Assembly (NCBI RefSeq): GCF_018271995.1
Contig: NZ_JAGUCO010000007.1
Span: 1-64,000, forward strand
Reading direction: 5' to 3'
Source: Carboxylicivirga linearis
Lineage (GTDB): Bacteria; Bacteroidota; Bacteroidia; Bacteroidales; Marinilabiliaceae
DNA length: 64,000 nt
Below, piece by piece: positions 1 to 8,402 of the stretch (positions within the stretch are counted from its first letter, which is position 1; each line of letters starts with the position of its first letter). The notes under the pieces are model-generated. The model saw only the letters and a program-made list of their open reading frames with translations. It did not search any database and had not been told where the DNA came from. Made by a program: the position numbers and the translations under genes.

Positions 1-91
1 TGCTCGTCCTGACACTTTAGTCTACCGTCTTAGTCCCCCTATCGGGTGACACGACACCACGACTAATGCGCCACGACTTCATCCAGCCAAC
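1..91. other. Non-coding left edge, more GC-rich than the gene beside it
   Basis: No open reading frame that I can support. The stretch is visibly richer in G and C than the very AT-rich gene that follows and it runs straight into the inverted repeat at 92-101. It may be the end of a neighbouring cassette or a recombination site, but nothing here is recognisable. Confidence 0.3.
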
Positions 92-101
92 GTTGCCAGT
101 A
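92..101 (+). repeat. Left inverted repeat of the nuclease-helicase module
   Basis: GTTGCCAGTA here is the exact reverse complement of TACTGGCAAC at 3175-3184. The similarity continues inward for several more bases as a T-rich run. The two copies lie 28 bp before the first gene and 6 bp after the second, so they bracket the two-gene module closely. I infer cassette or islet ends; a function is not shown. Confidence 0.55.
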
Positions 102-128
102 ATTTTAAGAGACCTCACTACATAGATT

Positions 129-827
129 ATGGAAATTATAAATATTGAAAATATAGACATGAGTAAATATGGCAAAATAGCCAAAGGAAGTGTCTATAAA
201 ATTCATGTGAGGATTGATGATATTGAGGAAAGAGCGAAAGAATTAATAAAAACGATATCAGATAAAAGTTGGATATCGGGATTAGATATTATTGAACAAA
301 TATCATATGAAGCTAGAGCCGAAAAAACAATTACTAAGCTTGTAACTGAAATATTCGAGAAAGTTGACAATGTAGTAACAGAAGAATTTGGTGAATACTT
401 AGTTTCTGAATCTGCTAGAGATTCTCTCTGTGATAATTTCAAACATATTAAATTGCCCCTTGCAGAAATATGGAAAGAGAAGAAAACAGGTAATCCTGGA
501 TTTGATTTCCACACAGAAAGTGAAAGCAAATTACTGTCGTTTGGGGAGGCAAAATATAGTAGCTCTTCAAATCCTCATACGGATGCAATAAATCAGATAG
601 TAGGTTTTATTGCAAAGAATAAGGATAAGATGGAGCTAACAGACTTAAAGCATTTTTGCTCCAAAGAGGCTGTTGGAAATGCAATAAAGGGACACAAGGC
701 ATACGTAGCTGCTTTTTCTGTAAATGGACAACAATATGATAGAATATTTGATACAGCATTGAATTCGAAAGGTTTTGAGGAGTTGCTAGGTTTTCCTGAA
801 CTATACATAATTGGAGTGGAGGTATGA
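129..827 (+). CDS. HamA/AbpA-like PD-(D/E)XK nuclease subunit (putative phage defence)
   Basis: The 232-residue protein has a PD-(D/E)XK-like core: D126 in GFDFH, then E140 and K142 in the strand LLSFGEAKY. In Hachiman-type systems HamA is a nuclease of this fold (DUF1837-like) paired with an SF2 helicase, and E. coli AbpA/AbpB is a similar pair. The next gene here is exactly such a helicase and overlaps by ATGA (start 824, stop 825-827), so the two are probably translationally coupled. The residues and overlap are seen; the assignment to Hachiman/AbpAB rests on architecture and size. Composition is very AT-rich and the pair sits between inverted repeats, which fits acquisition by transfer. 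Other nuclease-helicase defence families remain possible. Confidence 0.6.
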   Translation: MEIINIENIDMSKYGKIAKGSVYKIHVRIDDIEERAKELIKTISDKSWISGLDIIEQISYEARAEKTITKLVTEIFEKVDNVVTEEFGEYLVSESARDSLCDNFKHIKLPLAEIWKEKKTGNPGFDFHTESESKLLSFGEAKYSSSSNPHTDAINQIVGFIAKNKDKMELTDLKHFCSKEAVGNAIKGHKAYVAAFSVNGQQYDRIFDTALNSKGFEELLGFPELYIIGVEV

Positions 828-3169
828 ATATTCTAAAATATATTGAAGGAGTAGAAGTTGAGGATGTTATTCAAGAAATTTTGGATAATATACATATTTA
901 TGGTCCAGTTAATACTCATGATTTTGAAAGACTTTCATTCATTAAAAAATATCATCCACAAGTTTTTTCTTTGTACGAAGGAAAGCTAATGCATTTAATA
1001 GGTTTGTTTTATAAAACTACCACACCTCAAAGTTTAATTGAGGAAGTTTATTCAATTTATGCAGATGCAATTGAGGAAGACACAGGTCATAGATTTACAC
1101 CAATACAAGCGAGTGCATTCCGAAAAATTAGTGATAAGAGATATTTTTCATTTTCTGCACCAACGAGTTCAGGCAAATCATACTTGTTTAGAGAGTTGAT
1201 TTTAAATACAGAAGAAGATATTATAATAGTAGTACCTTCAAGAGCTTTAATTTCGGAATACATCTTTAGGGTAAAAGACATGCTTAAAGATGACACCTCA
1301 GTTTTAGTTTTGCAGTTTATTGAAAATGTCAACATATACAATACAACAAGAAGAATCTATATAATTACTCCCGAAAGAGGTGAAGACTTATTTAGTAAAA
1401 TTGGTGATTTAAATATTGGGTTATTTCTATTTGATGAAGCTCAAATATCAGAAGAACGTATCAGAGGTATGCGGTTTGACTCTTTTGTGCGAAGAGTTGA
1501 TAGGTTAATTCCAAACGCAAAAAAAGTATTCACGCATCCATTTGTTGAAAATCCACAAGCTCAACTTCTAAAACATGGATTTGAAAACGACTCTGCTTAT
1601 GCACGATACAACCAAAGTTCTGTAGGGAAAATCTACATATCTGAAAGTAATAAAGGTTTCCATTATTTTTCTCCTTTTATAGATGATAAAAACAGAGAGT
1701 TTGTAGATGTTAATTATGACTTAGTTGAGGATGTTTTAATTAACAACGGAACATTACTTATTTACATCTCAAAGAATAAAATCTATGATGGTACATATAT
1801 TACAGATTACGCTAAGTATATAGAACTATGTCCTAAACTAGATGAAGAAGAGTCAATTCTGATTATTGATGAACTAAGAAGTTTTATCGGAGCCTCTACA
1901 GCTCTTGGAGACAAACATTCTCACATGATTGACATGATGGAAAAAGGGATTGTTGTTCATCATGGTTCAATGCCTTTATTTGCAAGACTTTTAATTGAAA
2001 AATTTGTAAACCAAGGTCATGCAAAAATTTGTTTTGCCACATCTACCTTGACTCAAGGAATAAACATGCCTTTTGATATCGTTTGGATTGATAATTTTAG
2101 ATTTCAGGGTAATGAAAATATTAAAAACCTTGATTTGAAAAATCTAATTGGTAGAGCTGGTCGAAGCACTCCTGAGCTTAACTCATTTGATTATGGATAT
2201 GTAATAATCAAATCAAGAAATGTAGGTAGGTTTTGTCTTCGTATGCAAGAAACAACAAATTTATCCGAATCATCAATGCTTGACTCTAGTATAGCTGATT
2301 TGGATGAAGACTTAAGAGATGTTTCAGAAGCAATCCAGAATGATACATTTGATAATGATTTACACCTGACACAAAGTCAAGTAGTGAGATTGTCAGAAGC
2401 CGAAATCAATGACCACATTCAGCTTATTTTAGATAATTTTTTAATTGACGAAAAACCGATTACTGGGAAAGCATACTATGAAATTGAGAATGATACAAGA
2501 AGTGCAATCAAGAATTCATTCAAACAAATTTATATCAGTCATTTAAGAAAAAATGCTCTAACAAAAGGAGAAGCAAGTGTTTTAAGTGTATCTATTCCTA
2601 TTTTGTTGTGGAAGATTCAGGGTAAATCATTTAAAGAAATTGTTTCCTTACGTCATGCATTCTTGACAAATAAAGATGCTCAGCGAAATATTCAAACTAG
2701 ATTGCGGAGACAAGAAATATTACCATCCGAGGCTGCAACACTAAGGGAGAAAATAACCATTAGACATTCAACGATTGCAACATCGCTTCCTGATTCGGGT
2801 GCCACAACTGCTGGTATTTTCAGAAGAAATACATCAATAATTCATTTTGACTATGATATTTTAGTTTATGACACCTACGATTATTTAGATAAAGTTATTT
2901 CACTGTCCTTATCAGACCCATTATCAGCTGCATTTAAAATTTATCATGATAAAACAGGTGATAATAGAGCATTGATACTAAGAAATTATATTAAATATGG
3001 CACCAATGATGATGTAGAAATTTGGCTTTTAAGATATGGTTTTGGTTTTGAAGAAATCGAATGGATAAAAGGTTATATAGTTTCCATAGATGAAAATGAA
3101 ATTGTATTTTCCGATGAAATAGATGGTTTGTCTGATTCGCGATATGAATTAATTGAGAGGTATGTATAA
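824..3169 (+). CDS. HamB/AbpB-like superfamily 2 helicase (putative phage defence)
   Basis: A 781-residue SF2 helicase. A Q-like motif FTPIQ is at 91-95, Walker A APTSSGKS at 112-119, and the DEAQ box at 204-207. The second RecA domain has HHGSMP near 378, ATSTLTQGINMP near 405-417 and GRAGR near 443-447, as in Ski2/RecQ-like and HamB-like enzymes. The last ~300 residues have no motif I recognise and may bind the partner nuclease. In Hachiman-type systems the helicase senses damaged or foreign DNA and releases the nuclease; that is family knowledge, not visible here. A good Shine-Dalgarno (GGAGG) sits inside the end of the nuclease gene just before ATG 824. At 781 residues it is nearer the AbpB size than the larger HamB proteins. 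Confidence 0.65.
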   Translation: MNILKYIEGVEVEDVIQEILDNIHIYGPVNTHDFERLSFIKKYHPQVFSLYEGKLMHLIGLFYKTTTPQSLIEEVYSIYADAIEEDTGHRFTPIQASAFRKISDKRYFSFSAPTSSGKSYLFRELILNTEEDIIIVVPSRALISEYIFRVKDMLKDDTSVLVLQFIENVNIYNTTRRIYIITPERGEDLFSKIGDLNIGLFLFDEAQISEERIRGMRFDSFVRRVDRLIPNAKKVFTHPFVENPQAQLLKHGFENDSAYARYNQSSVGKIYISESNKGFHYFSPFIDDKNREFVDVNYDLVEDVLINNGTLLIYISKNKIYDGTYITDYAKYIELCPKLDEEESILIIDELRSFIGASTALGDKHSHMIDMMEKGIVVHHGSMPLFARLLIEKFVNQGHAKICFATSTLTQGINMPFDIVWIDNFRFQGNENIKNLDLKNLIGRAGRSTPELNSFDYGYVIIKSRNVGRFCLRMQETTNLSESSMLDSSIADLDEDLRDVSEAIQNDTFDNDLHLTQSQVVRLSEAEINDHIQLILDNFLIDEKPITGKAYYEIENDTRSAIKNSFKQIYISHLRKNALTKGEASVLSVSIPILLWKIQGKSFKEIVSLRHAFLTNKDAQRNIQTRLRRQEILPSEAATLREKITIRHSTIATSLPDSGATTAGIFRRNTSIIHFDYDILVYDTYDYLDKVISLSLSDPLSAAFKIYHDKTGDNRALILRNYIKYGTNDDVEIWLLRYGFGFEEIEWIKGYIVSIDENEIVFSDEIDGLSDSRYELIERYV

Positions 3170-3174
3170 AAAAC

Positions 3175-3184
3175 TACTGGCAAC
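3175..3184 (-). repeat. Right inverted repeat of the nuclease-helicase module
   Basis: TACTGGCAAC, the reverse complement of 92-101, begins 6 bp after the helicase stop codon. It is followed by a short hairpin-forming stretch (ACGCG near 3184-3188 with CGCGT near 3204-3208), which could be a terminator or part of a recombination site. Confidence 0.55.
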
Positions 3185-3839
3185 ACGCGTTATAAAACAT
3201 AGCGCGTAAAGTGTTATATTTGAAAGAAACAATATTTAATCAACGGTTTAGCGGGCTGATAGATTTGTGCTTCGAAGTGCGCAACGTTTCATACGTGTGC
3301 CAAGACGCAGTACATCGGCGTTAAACAGTACTGCATGCTTTAATTGAGATGATGGAAACCAGTTGTACGGTTGGCCCATCGGTGTCGTCTTGCAGGAGAG
3401 GGCATCAAACCACCTAAAGGTGCTGTGGTAAAGAGCCATGGTATTGAGCGTTTAGGAAAAGCTTACTCCATGAGGGTTTGCAGGTAGGTATAAAGGAGAT
3501 GAACGTAAGTAAACCGCTGAAGAGGTGTCGAGAACGTGCCATACTCAGTCAAAAGCCGTAGAGGTATGAATGCGGTGATAAGTGTAGCGGAAACCTGATT
3601 ACTGGCTGCACGGCTGGCGTCATTCAGGCGGCATGAACTTTATACAGGCTTGGTTAAGGAACTTGGGAAACTGCATATCAATGCCAAGCGAAAGGTACAA
3701 TAGAATCAAGCTAGAGGCCGAAAAGCGAAGTGGTATGCAGAGACGGACTGACCAGTAGTAGCGATGAAGTACCTGTAATGGGAATGGAGCCAAGGGGTCA
3801 GGTTATACAGTATCATAACATTTACCAACTCGGAAGAGG

Positions 3840-5093
3840 ATGAATTTATGGAATGAAACAAAATCAATACCGATAAGTCGCCAAATGATCTGGGAGGCTT
3901 ATAAAAAGGTAAAGGCCAACAAAGGGAGTGAGGGAGTTGACGAGGTTAGTATGGACGAGTTCGATGCCAACCGAAGTAAGCACCTGTACAAACTTTGGAA
4001 TCGAATGGCATCAGGCAGCTATTTTCCACCACCAGTCAAAGAGGTGGAGATATCGAAAGATGATGGAGGAATTCGCAAATTGGGAGTGCCAACCATCGCA
4101 GATAGAGTAGGTCAAATGGCTGTAAAAGATTATTTTGAGCCAAGATTCGAAAAGCTATTCAGCGAACACTCTTATGGTTATCGACCTAACAAAAGTGCCC
4201 ATCAGGCATTGACTGATGTCAGGGAGAACTGTTGGAAGTATGATTGGGTGATCGATTTGGATATTAAGGGATTCTTTGACAACATTAGCCACGAAAAACT
4301 CATGGTAGCAGTACAAAGGCACGTTCCGGAACATTGGGCGTGCATGTATATCAAAAGGTGGTTAGAAATGCCTGTGCAACAGAAAGACGGAAATCTAATG
4401 GAGCGACAGGGTAAAGGCACTCCGCAAGGAGGTGTGATAAGCCCGTTGCTAGCAAATCTGTTTCTTCATTACACGTTCGATAAATGGCTAGAACTAAAAG
4501 CTTCTGGGGTAAAATATGTGCGTTATGCCGATGATGCCATAATTCACTGCAAAAGCCAAGCCCAAGCGGAATGGGTGTTAAGTCAACTGCATCAAAGAAT
4601 GAACGACTGCGGATTGGAATTACACCCCGAGAAAACAAAGTTGGTGTATTGTCGAGACTATAAGCGTAAAGGCAAGTACAGAACTGTAAAATTTGATTTT
4701 CTTGGTTTCTCGTTTCAACCTCGTACGACCAAATCCAAGAGGACAGGGAAACTGTTCTTGGGTTTTGATTGTGCAATAAGTATAAAATCACGTAAGAAAC
4801 TAGCCGACAAACTGGAGGAACTTGATATTATAAACATGAGTTTCAAAAGTATAGTAGGTATAGCCCAAAAGTTGAATCCACTTATTCGGGGTTGGATAAA
4901 CTATTATGGTAAATTCAGAGGACATGAGCTTTCAAAGGTATTCTACCTCTTGTGGTGCCGATTGGTACGCTGGGCGCGAAAACGGTATAAACGCTATAGG
5001 TATAGCCTCAATAAAGCCTATGCATGGTTGGATAGGGTAAGGAAACAATATCCTTACTTGTTTTACCATTGGCAATTGAGATATTCCCATTAA
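3840..5093 (+). CDS. ltrA: Group II intron reverse transcriptase/maturase, endonuclease-free
   Basis: At 417 residues it has the length of RmInt1-type proteins. The reverse transcriptase domain spans roughly residues 20-300: the substrate-contact motif GIRKLGVP, DIKGFFDNI with the first catalytic aspartate, TPQGGVISPLLANLFLHY, and YVRYADDAI with the catalytic YADD box. The maturase (X) domain follows with LNPLIRGWINYYGKF. The protein stops after X and a short basic tail; there is no HNH endonuclease, so retrohoming would rely on replication-fork or other primers, as known for RmInt1. It binds and splices its own intron RNA. Translation starts at ATG 3840 after GGAAGAGGA. No frameshift or stop is seen, so it is probably functional. 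Confidence 0.93.
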   Translation: MNLWNETKSIPISRQMIWEAYKKVKANKGSEGVDEVSMDEFDANRSKHLYKLWNRMASGSYFPPPVKEVEISKDDGGIRKLGVPTIADRVGQMAVKDYFEPRFEKLFSEHSYGYRPNKSAHQALTDVRENCWKYDWVIDLDIKGFFDNISHEKLMVAVQRHVPEHWACMYIKRWLEMPVQQKDGNLMERQGKGTPQGGVISPLLANLFLHYTFDKWLELKASGVKYVRYADDAIIHCKSQAQAEWVLSQLHQRMNDCGLELHPEKTKLVYCRDYKRKGKYRTVKFDFLGFSFQPRTTKSKRTGKLFLGFDCAISIKSRKKLADKLEELDIINMSFKSIVGIAQKLNPLIRGWINYYGKFRGHELSKVFYLLWCRLVRWARKRYKRYRYSLNKAYAWLDRVRKQYPYLFYHWQLRYSH

Positions 5094-5115
5094 CTTGTAG
5101 CAGATTGTATAACAA

Positions 5116-5149
5116 GAGCCGTATGATGGGAGACTATCACGTACGGTTC
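5116..5149 (+). ncRNA. Group II intron domain V (catalytic hairpin)
   Basis: This 34-nt stretch starts GAGCCGTATG and ends GTACGGTTC, folding into the standard domain V hairpin with a GGGA-type loop. It contains the AGC catalytic triad in the 5' strand. Domain VI follows at about 5150-5185 and should carry the bulged adenosine that starts splicing. Confidence 0.88.
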
Positions 5150-5196
5150 TGTGAGAGGCTTAGGGTGCAATTCCCTTTGCCTACTCGACCGCCACC

Positions 5197-5205
5197 GTTA
5201 TGGGC
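5197..5205 (+). repeat. Left inverted repeat of the HAD-hydrolase module
   Basis: GTTATGGGC is the exact reverse complement of GCCCATAAC at 6697-6705. It begins only 7 bp after the intron end and 48 bp before the first gene of the module. The layout parallels the pair at 92-101 and 3175-3184, and similar ends are common around accessory genes in Bacteroidota (from memory, not checked). Confidence 0.5.
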
Positions 5206-5252
5206 AAGGTTAACTGACGGGCTTTGATACTTTTACAGGTAATTAAAAGAGA

Positions 5253-5891
5253 ATGAATAAAGCGATTATATTTGATATGGATGGAGTCTTAATTGACTCG
5301 GAAAGATTTTGGAAGCAAGCAGAGAATGAGGTATTTACATCTTTAGGAGTAAAAGTCACTAATGAATACTCTAAACTAACGGAATCAATGACAACTTCAG
5401 AGGTTACTAAGTTTTGGTATGATAAATATCCTTGGAAAAACATAGAATTAAGGACTGTAGAAGAAATGGTTATTTCAAGAGTTATAGAATTGATTAAAAC
5501 TGAAAATTGTCAAATTAAAGGAGTAAAACCATTTATTGAAAAACTTAAAACAAAAAAATATAAAATTGGATTAGCAACAAATTCACCAGATAAAATCATT
5601 CCTGTGGTTTTAGAAAAATTAAATGTTTTTCATTTATTTGATTCCATTTCATCCGCGGAGTTTGAAATAAAAGGTAAGCCTGACCCTGCAATATATTTTA
5701 AAGCTGCAAAAAAGTTAGGGATTAAACCTGAAAACTGTATTGTAATTGAAGATTCTTATTCAGGTATGTTGGCAGCAAAAAATGCAAGAATGAAAGTTGT
5801 TGCTTTTACCAATGGAAATAGAGAATGTGACTTTGAAATAGCCGACTATAAAATAGAAAATTTTAACGATAAAGAAATCGAATTTATATAA
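5253..5891 (+). CDS. HAD-superfamily phosphatase (beta-phosphoglucomutase/HxpB type)
   Basis: The 212-residue protein opens with FDMDGVLIDSE, the HAD motif I with both catalytic aspartates. A helical cap follows (about 15-85). Motif II is at ATNSP and the motif III lysine at KGKPDP, then IEDSYSGMLAA is motif IV with the magnesium-binding acid. This is the subfamily of sugar-phosphate phosphatases and beta-phosphoglucomutases such as E. coli YniC/HxpB, acting on hexose- or hexitol-phosphates in the cytoplasm. The substrate here cannot be read. The next gene starts on the base after its stop codon, so the two are co-translated. It lies in an inverted-repeat-bounded module between an intron and an insertion sequence. 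Confidence 0.82.
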   Translation: MNKAIIFDMDGVLIDSERFWKQAENEVFTSLGVKVTNEYSKLTESMTTSEVTKFWYDKYPWKNIELRTVEEMVISRVIELIKTENCQIKGVKPFIEKLKTKKYKIGLATNSPDKIIPVVLEKLNVFHLFDSISSAEFEIKGKPDPAIYFKAAKKLGIKPENCIVIEDSYSGMLAAKNARMKVVAFTNGNRECDFEIADYKIENFNDKEIEFI

Positions 5892-6671
5892 ATGACAAAT
5901 AGTAAGAAAGATAATTGGTTTACAATTGAAAAAATTGACGAGAACACATCAATAATAAGTGAGTACAAACATTGGGAAGAAACACATTGCTATGTGCTAA
6001 ATGGGACAGAAAAATGTTTGCTAATTGATACGGGACTTGGAGTTGAAAATATTCTGGAACAAGTACAAATACTAACAGATAAACCTGTTACAGTCGTTAC
6101 GACACACGTGCACTACGACCATTTTGGTGGACATAAATATTTCCCTGACTTTTATGTGCACGAAGCAGAAACAGAATGGATAAATGGAGGATTTCCATTG
6201 GCAATAGAACAAGTTAGAAACTTTTTGATAGAAGAACCGTGCGATTTTCCAAAAGATTTTAATGTTAACGATTACGACCTTTTTAAAGGAGTTCCGACAA
6301 GAATACTAAAAGATAACGATACAATTGAATTGGGAGGACGAACAATACAAGTTTTACACACTCCTGGACATTCACCAGGACATATGTGCTTTTTTGAAAA
6401 AGATAAAGGCTATTTATACACAGGAGATTTGATTTATATGGATGTATTGTTTGCGGATTTTCCATCAACAGACCCAATTGCTTATATGAATTCAATTAAA
6501 AAATTATTGCCATTGACTGTAAAGAAAATTTTACCTGCACATCACGATTTAAATGTACCATTGTCGATTATAAAAGATATGGATAAAGCTTTTTCCAAAT
6601 TGTACGAGAAAGGAAAATTAAAACACGGAAGTGGAACATTTACATATGAGAATTTTGGAATAAGACTTTGA
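5892..6671 (+). CDS. Metallo-beta-lactamase-fold hydrolase
   Basis: A 259-residue MBL-fold protein. The metal-binding signature is THVHYDHFGGH (HxHxDH), followed by a histidine in HTPGHSPGHM and an aspartate in LYTGDLIYMD; a last histidine lies in LPAHHDLN. All five usual ligands appear present, so an active binuclear (zinc) hydrolase is expected. The subgroup includes glyoxalase II-like thioesterases, lactonases and others, so the substrate is open. Its ATG follows the HAD gene's TAA without a gap, which suggests linked function, perhaps detoxification or repair of a small metabolite (inference). The gene is AT-rich and part of the same module. Confidence 0.8.
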   Translation: MTNSKKDNWFTIEKIDENTSIISEYKHWEETHCYVLNGTEKCLLIDTGLGVENILEQVQILTDKPVTVVTTHVHYDHFGGHKYFPDFYVHEAETEWINGGFPLAIEQVRNFLIEEPCDFPKDFNVNDYDLFKGVPTRILKDNDTIELGGRTIQVLHTPGHSPGHMCFFEKDKGYLYTGDLIYMDVLFADFPSTDPIAYMNSIKKLLPLTVKKILPAHHDLNVPLSIIKDMDKAFSKLYEKGKLKHGSGTFTYENFGIRL

Positions 6672-6696
6672 AAACAAGAAAATTGATTAAAACCCA

Positions 6697-6705
6697 GCCC
6701 ATAAC
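6697..6705 (-). repeat. Right inverted repeat of the HAD-hydrolase module
   Basis: GCCCATAAC, reverse complement of 5197-5205, lies 25 bp after the stop of the MBL-fold gene. The left end of the IS1182-family element begins only 8 bp further on, so the insertion is at or beside this module end. Confidence 0.5.
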
Positions 6706-6713
6706 ATTTGTAA

Positions 6714-8402
6714 CTGTTGCACAACTAGCAAATAGCCAAAAATTATTAACTTAAGGCATGCAAGGCAATAAAGAATATCAGGAAAAGCTATTTGTTAGTT
6801 TTCAGCTCAGTCAAGTTGTTCCAGAGCATAACTTCTACCGCCGATTAAAGTCAGTATTGAATCTGGATTTTCTGCTAAAAGAAACCGAATCTTATTATGG
6901 TAATTGCGGTCAAAAAAGTATCGATCCACGTGTCTTTTTTAAGTTATGTATTGTGGGCTATTTAGAGAATATTATTAGCGATCGTAAATTAATTGAACAT
7001 TGTTCAATGCGTCTGGATATATTGTATTTTTTGGGATATGATATTGACGAGCCCTTGCCTTGGCACAGCACTGTCAGCCGCACCCGTCAGTTGTTTCCAG
7101 AGGATATTTTCGAAAAGGTATTTACTCAGATATTTAAATTGTGTGTTGACAGTGGTCTGGTGAGCGGACATACTCAGGCTACTGATGCCGCCCCTATCAA
7201 AGCCAATGCAAGCATGGATAGTCTGGAGTTAAAAGTACCGGAAGAAGAACTGGAAGAACATTTATCAAAAATAAGAGCCATCTCCCATGGAGATCAGCAA
7301 CCGGTGAGAAAAGCAAAGAAGGATAAAGCTCAATCTTCTCAAAGAAAAGTATCTGCCACTAAAGATGAACTCAATGAGATAGCTGCTCGCCAAAAGAAAT
7401 GGTCCACCGAGCAAACCACTCGTCAAGGAGCTAAATCCAAACGATCAAAATACACCAGCAACAAAACACATTACAGTCCTACGGATCCCGATGCACGTAT
7501 CAGCGTAAAGCCTGGAAAAGCTCGAAAGTTAAACTATCACGGAAACATTACGGTAGATACTTCACACAATATAATAAGCGACGTTCAAGCCTACCATGCA
7601 GATAGAGTTGACAGTAAAAACTTACAGGACATTGTTGAACGGACAAAAAATAGACTGACAAGATCCGGATTATTATGGACAACTATTTTGGCAGATGCCG
7701 GCTATAGCAGTGGCGAAAACTATCACTTTTTAGAAGACCAAAAACTGGTAAGTTACATCCCTAAGCACGGTACTTTTAAAGGAGGACCCGAAGGATTTAC
7801 CTTTGTAAAAGATCAGAATTATTGGATCTGTCCACAGGGAATTAAAGTAGTGTTCAAAAAACAAAAATACAGCAACGATTCATTACAAAATCATTATTAC
7901 ACCAAGCGAAGCGACTGTAAAAACTGTCCTCAGAAGAAGGCTTGCATTGGCAAATCGTTTGAAAAAAAGATTGCTATAACTGCTTATTTGGATGAATATC
8001 ATAGAAACAACAAACGTGTAAATAGCTGGTTTGGCAAACGAATGAAAGGCAAACGGCAAGCCACCGTAGAGCCAGCTTGGGGTACTTTAACCCAATTTCT
8101 TGGATTACGGAAGATTAATACGTTGGGACTAAAACAAGCAAATAAGGTTGTTCATATGGCTGCTTGTGCCTACAACTTGAAAAAACTATTAAAATATAGC
8201 ATAAGTAAGATTGAGTCTCAGGCAATGACTCCAAAAGCTAATATATTGACCAAATATGCTCTATTATTAGCCTTTTTAGACTCATATGGTACATTTTTAC
8301 GAATTATAACAAGAGCAACTAAAATGAGAATACAACTTTCTATTTTATGAATAGAATCTATATTAACGCATATAATTGTATAAAAAACGATTTGTGCAAC
8401 AG
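6714..8402 (+). mobile_element. IS1182-family insertion sequence
   Basis: An 11-bp perfect inverted repeat marks the ends: CTGTTGCACAA at 6714-6724 and TTGTGCAACAG at 8392-8402. They enclose one long transposase gene, giving an element of about 1.69 kb, normal for the family. No clear target duplication is visible; the flanks ACATTTGTAA on the left and ACATTTTGTATAA on the right resemble each other loosely. The transposase is uninterrupted, so the copy may be active. Confidence 0.82.
6758..8350 (+). CDS. IS1182-family transposase
   Basis: 530 residues. The N-terminal domain (about 15-100; KSIDPRVFFKLCIVGYLE and LPWHSTVSRTRQLFP) is the DUF772-type transposase domain. The DDE nuclease core has TQATDAAPIKANASMDS with the first aspartate and ILADAGYSSGENY with the second. 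A cysteine cluster CKNCPQKKAC precedes the C-terminal core, whose probable catalytic glutamate is in TVEPAWGTL. An inserted lysine- and glutamine-rich stretch (about 165-230) is typical. It catalyses cut-and-paste movement of the element. The gene fills nearly the whole interval between the inverted repeats. Confidence 0.92.
   Translation: MQGNKEYQEKLFVSFQLSQVVPEHNFYRRLKSVLNLDFLLKETESYYGNCGQKSIDPRVFFKLCIVGYLENIISDRKLIEHCSMRLDILYFLGYDIDEPLPWHSTVSRTRQLFPEDIFEKVFTQIFKLCVDSGLVSGHTQATDAAPIKANASMDSLELKVPEEELEEHLSKIRAISHGDQQPVRKAKKDKAQSSQRKVSATKDELNEIAARQKKWSTEQTTRQGAKSKRSKYTSNKTHYSPTDPDARISVKPGKARKLNYHGNITVDTSHNIISDVQAYHADRVDSKNLQDIVERTKNRLTRSGLLWTTILADAGYSSGENYHFLEDQKLVSYIPKHGTFKGGPEGFTFVKDQNYWICPQGIKVVFKKQKYSNDSLQNHYYTKRSDCKNCPQKKACIGKSFEKKIAITAYLDEYHRNNKRVNSWFGKRMKGKRQATVEPAWGTLTQFLGLRKINTLGLKQANKVVHMAACAYNLKKLLKYSISKIESQAMTPKANILTKYALLLAFLDSYGTFLRIITRATKMRIQLSIL

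Larger units (their letters stand above)
3277..5189 (+). mobile_element. Class D (RmInt1-like) group II intron
   Basis: The 5' end is placed at GTGCGC (3277), which fits the GUGYG rule, and a short hairpin can form directly after it. GTGTG at 3295 is a less likely alternative. The 3' end is placed after CTACTCGAC (5181-5189), which fits the usual CTAC...AY ending. Between them lie about 560 bp of structured RNA, the maturase reading frame and domains V-VI. The intron-encoded protein lacks an endonuclease domain, as in RmInt1. The element has inserted between two inverted-repeat-bounded modules and is not inside a gene. All parts look intact, so it may still be active. Exact ends need an empty-site comparison. 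Confidence 0.85.

Noticed and set aside
3248-3439. Open frame on the minus strand at the intron 5' end
   Set aside because: It lies within the structured RNA of the group II intron and shows no coding character.
4351-4791. 146-codon open frame opposite the reverse transcriptase
   Set aside because: Antisense shadow of a strongly supported gene.
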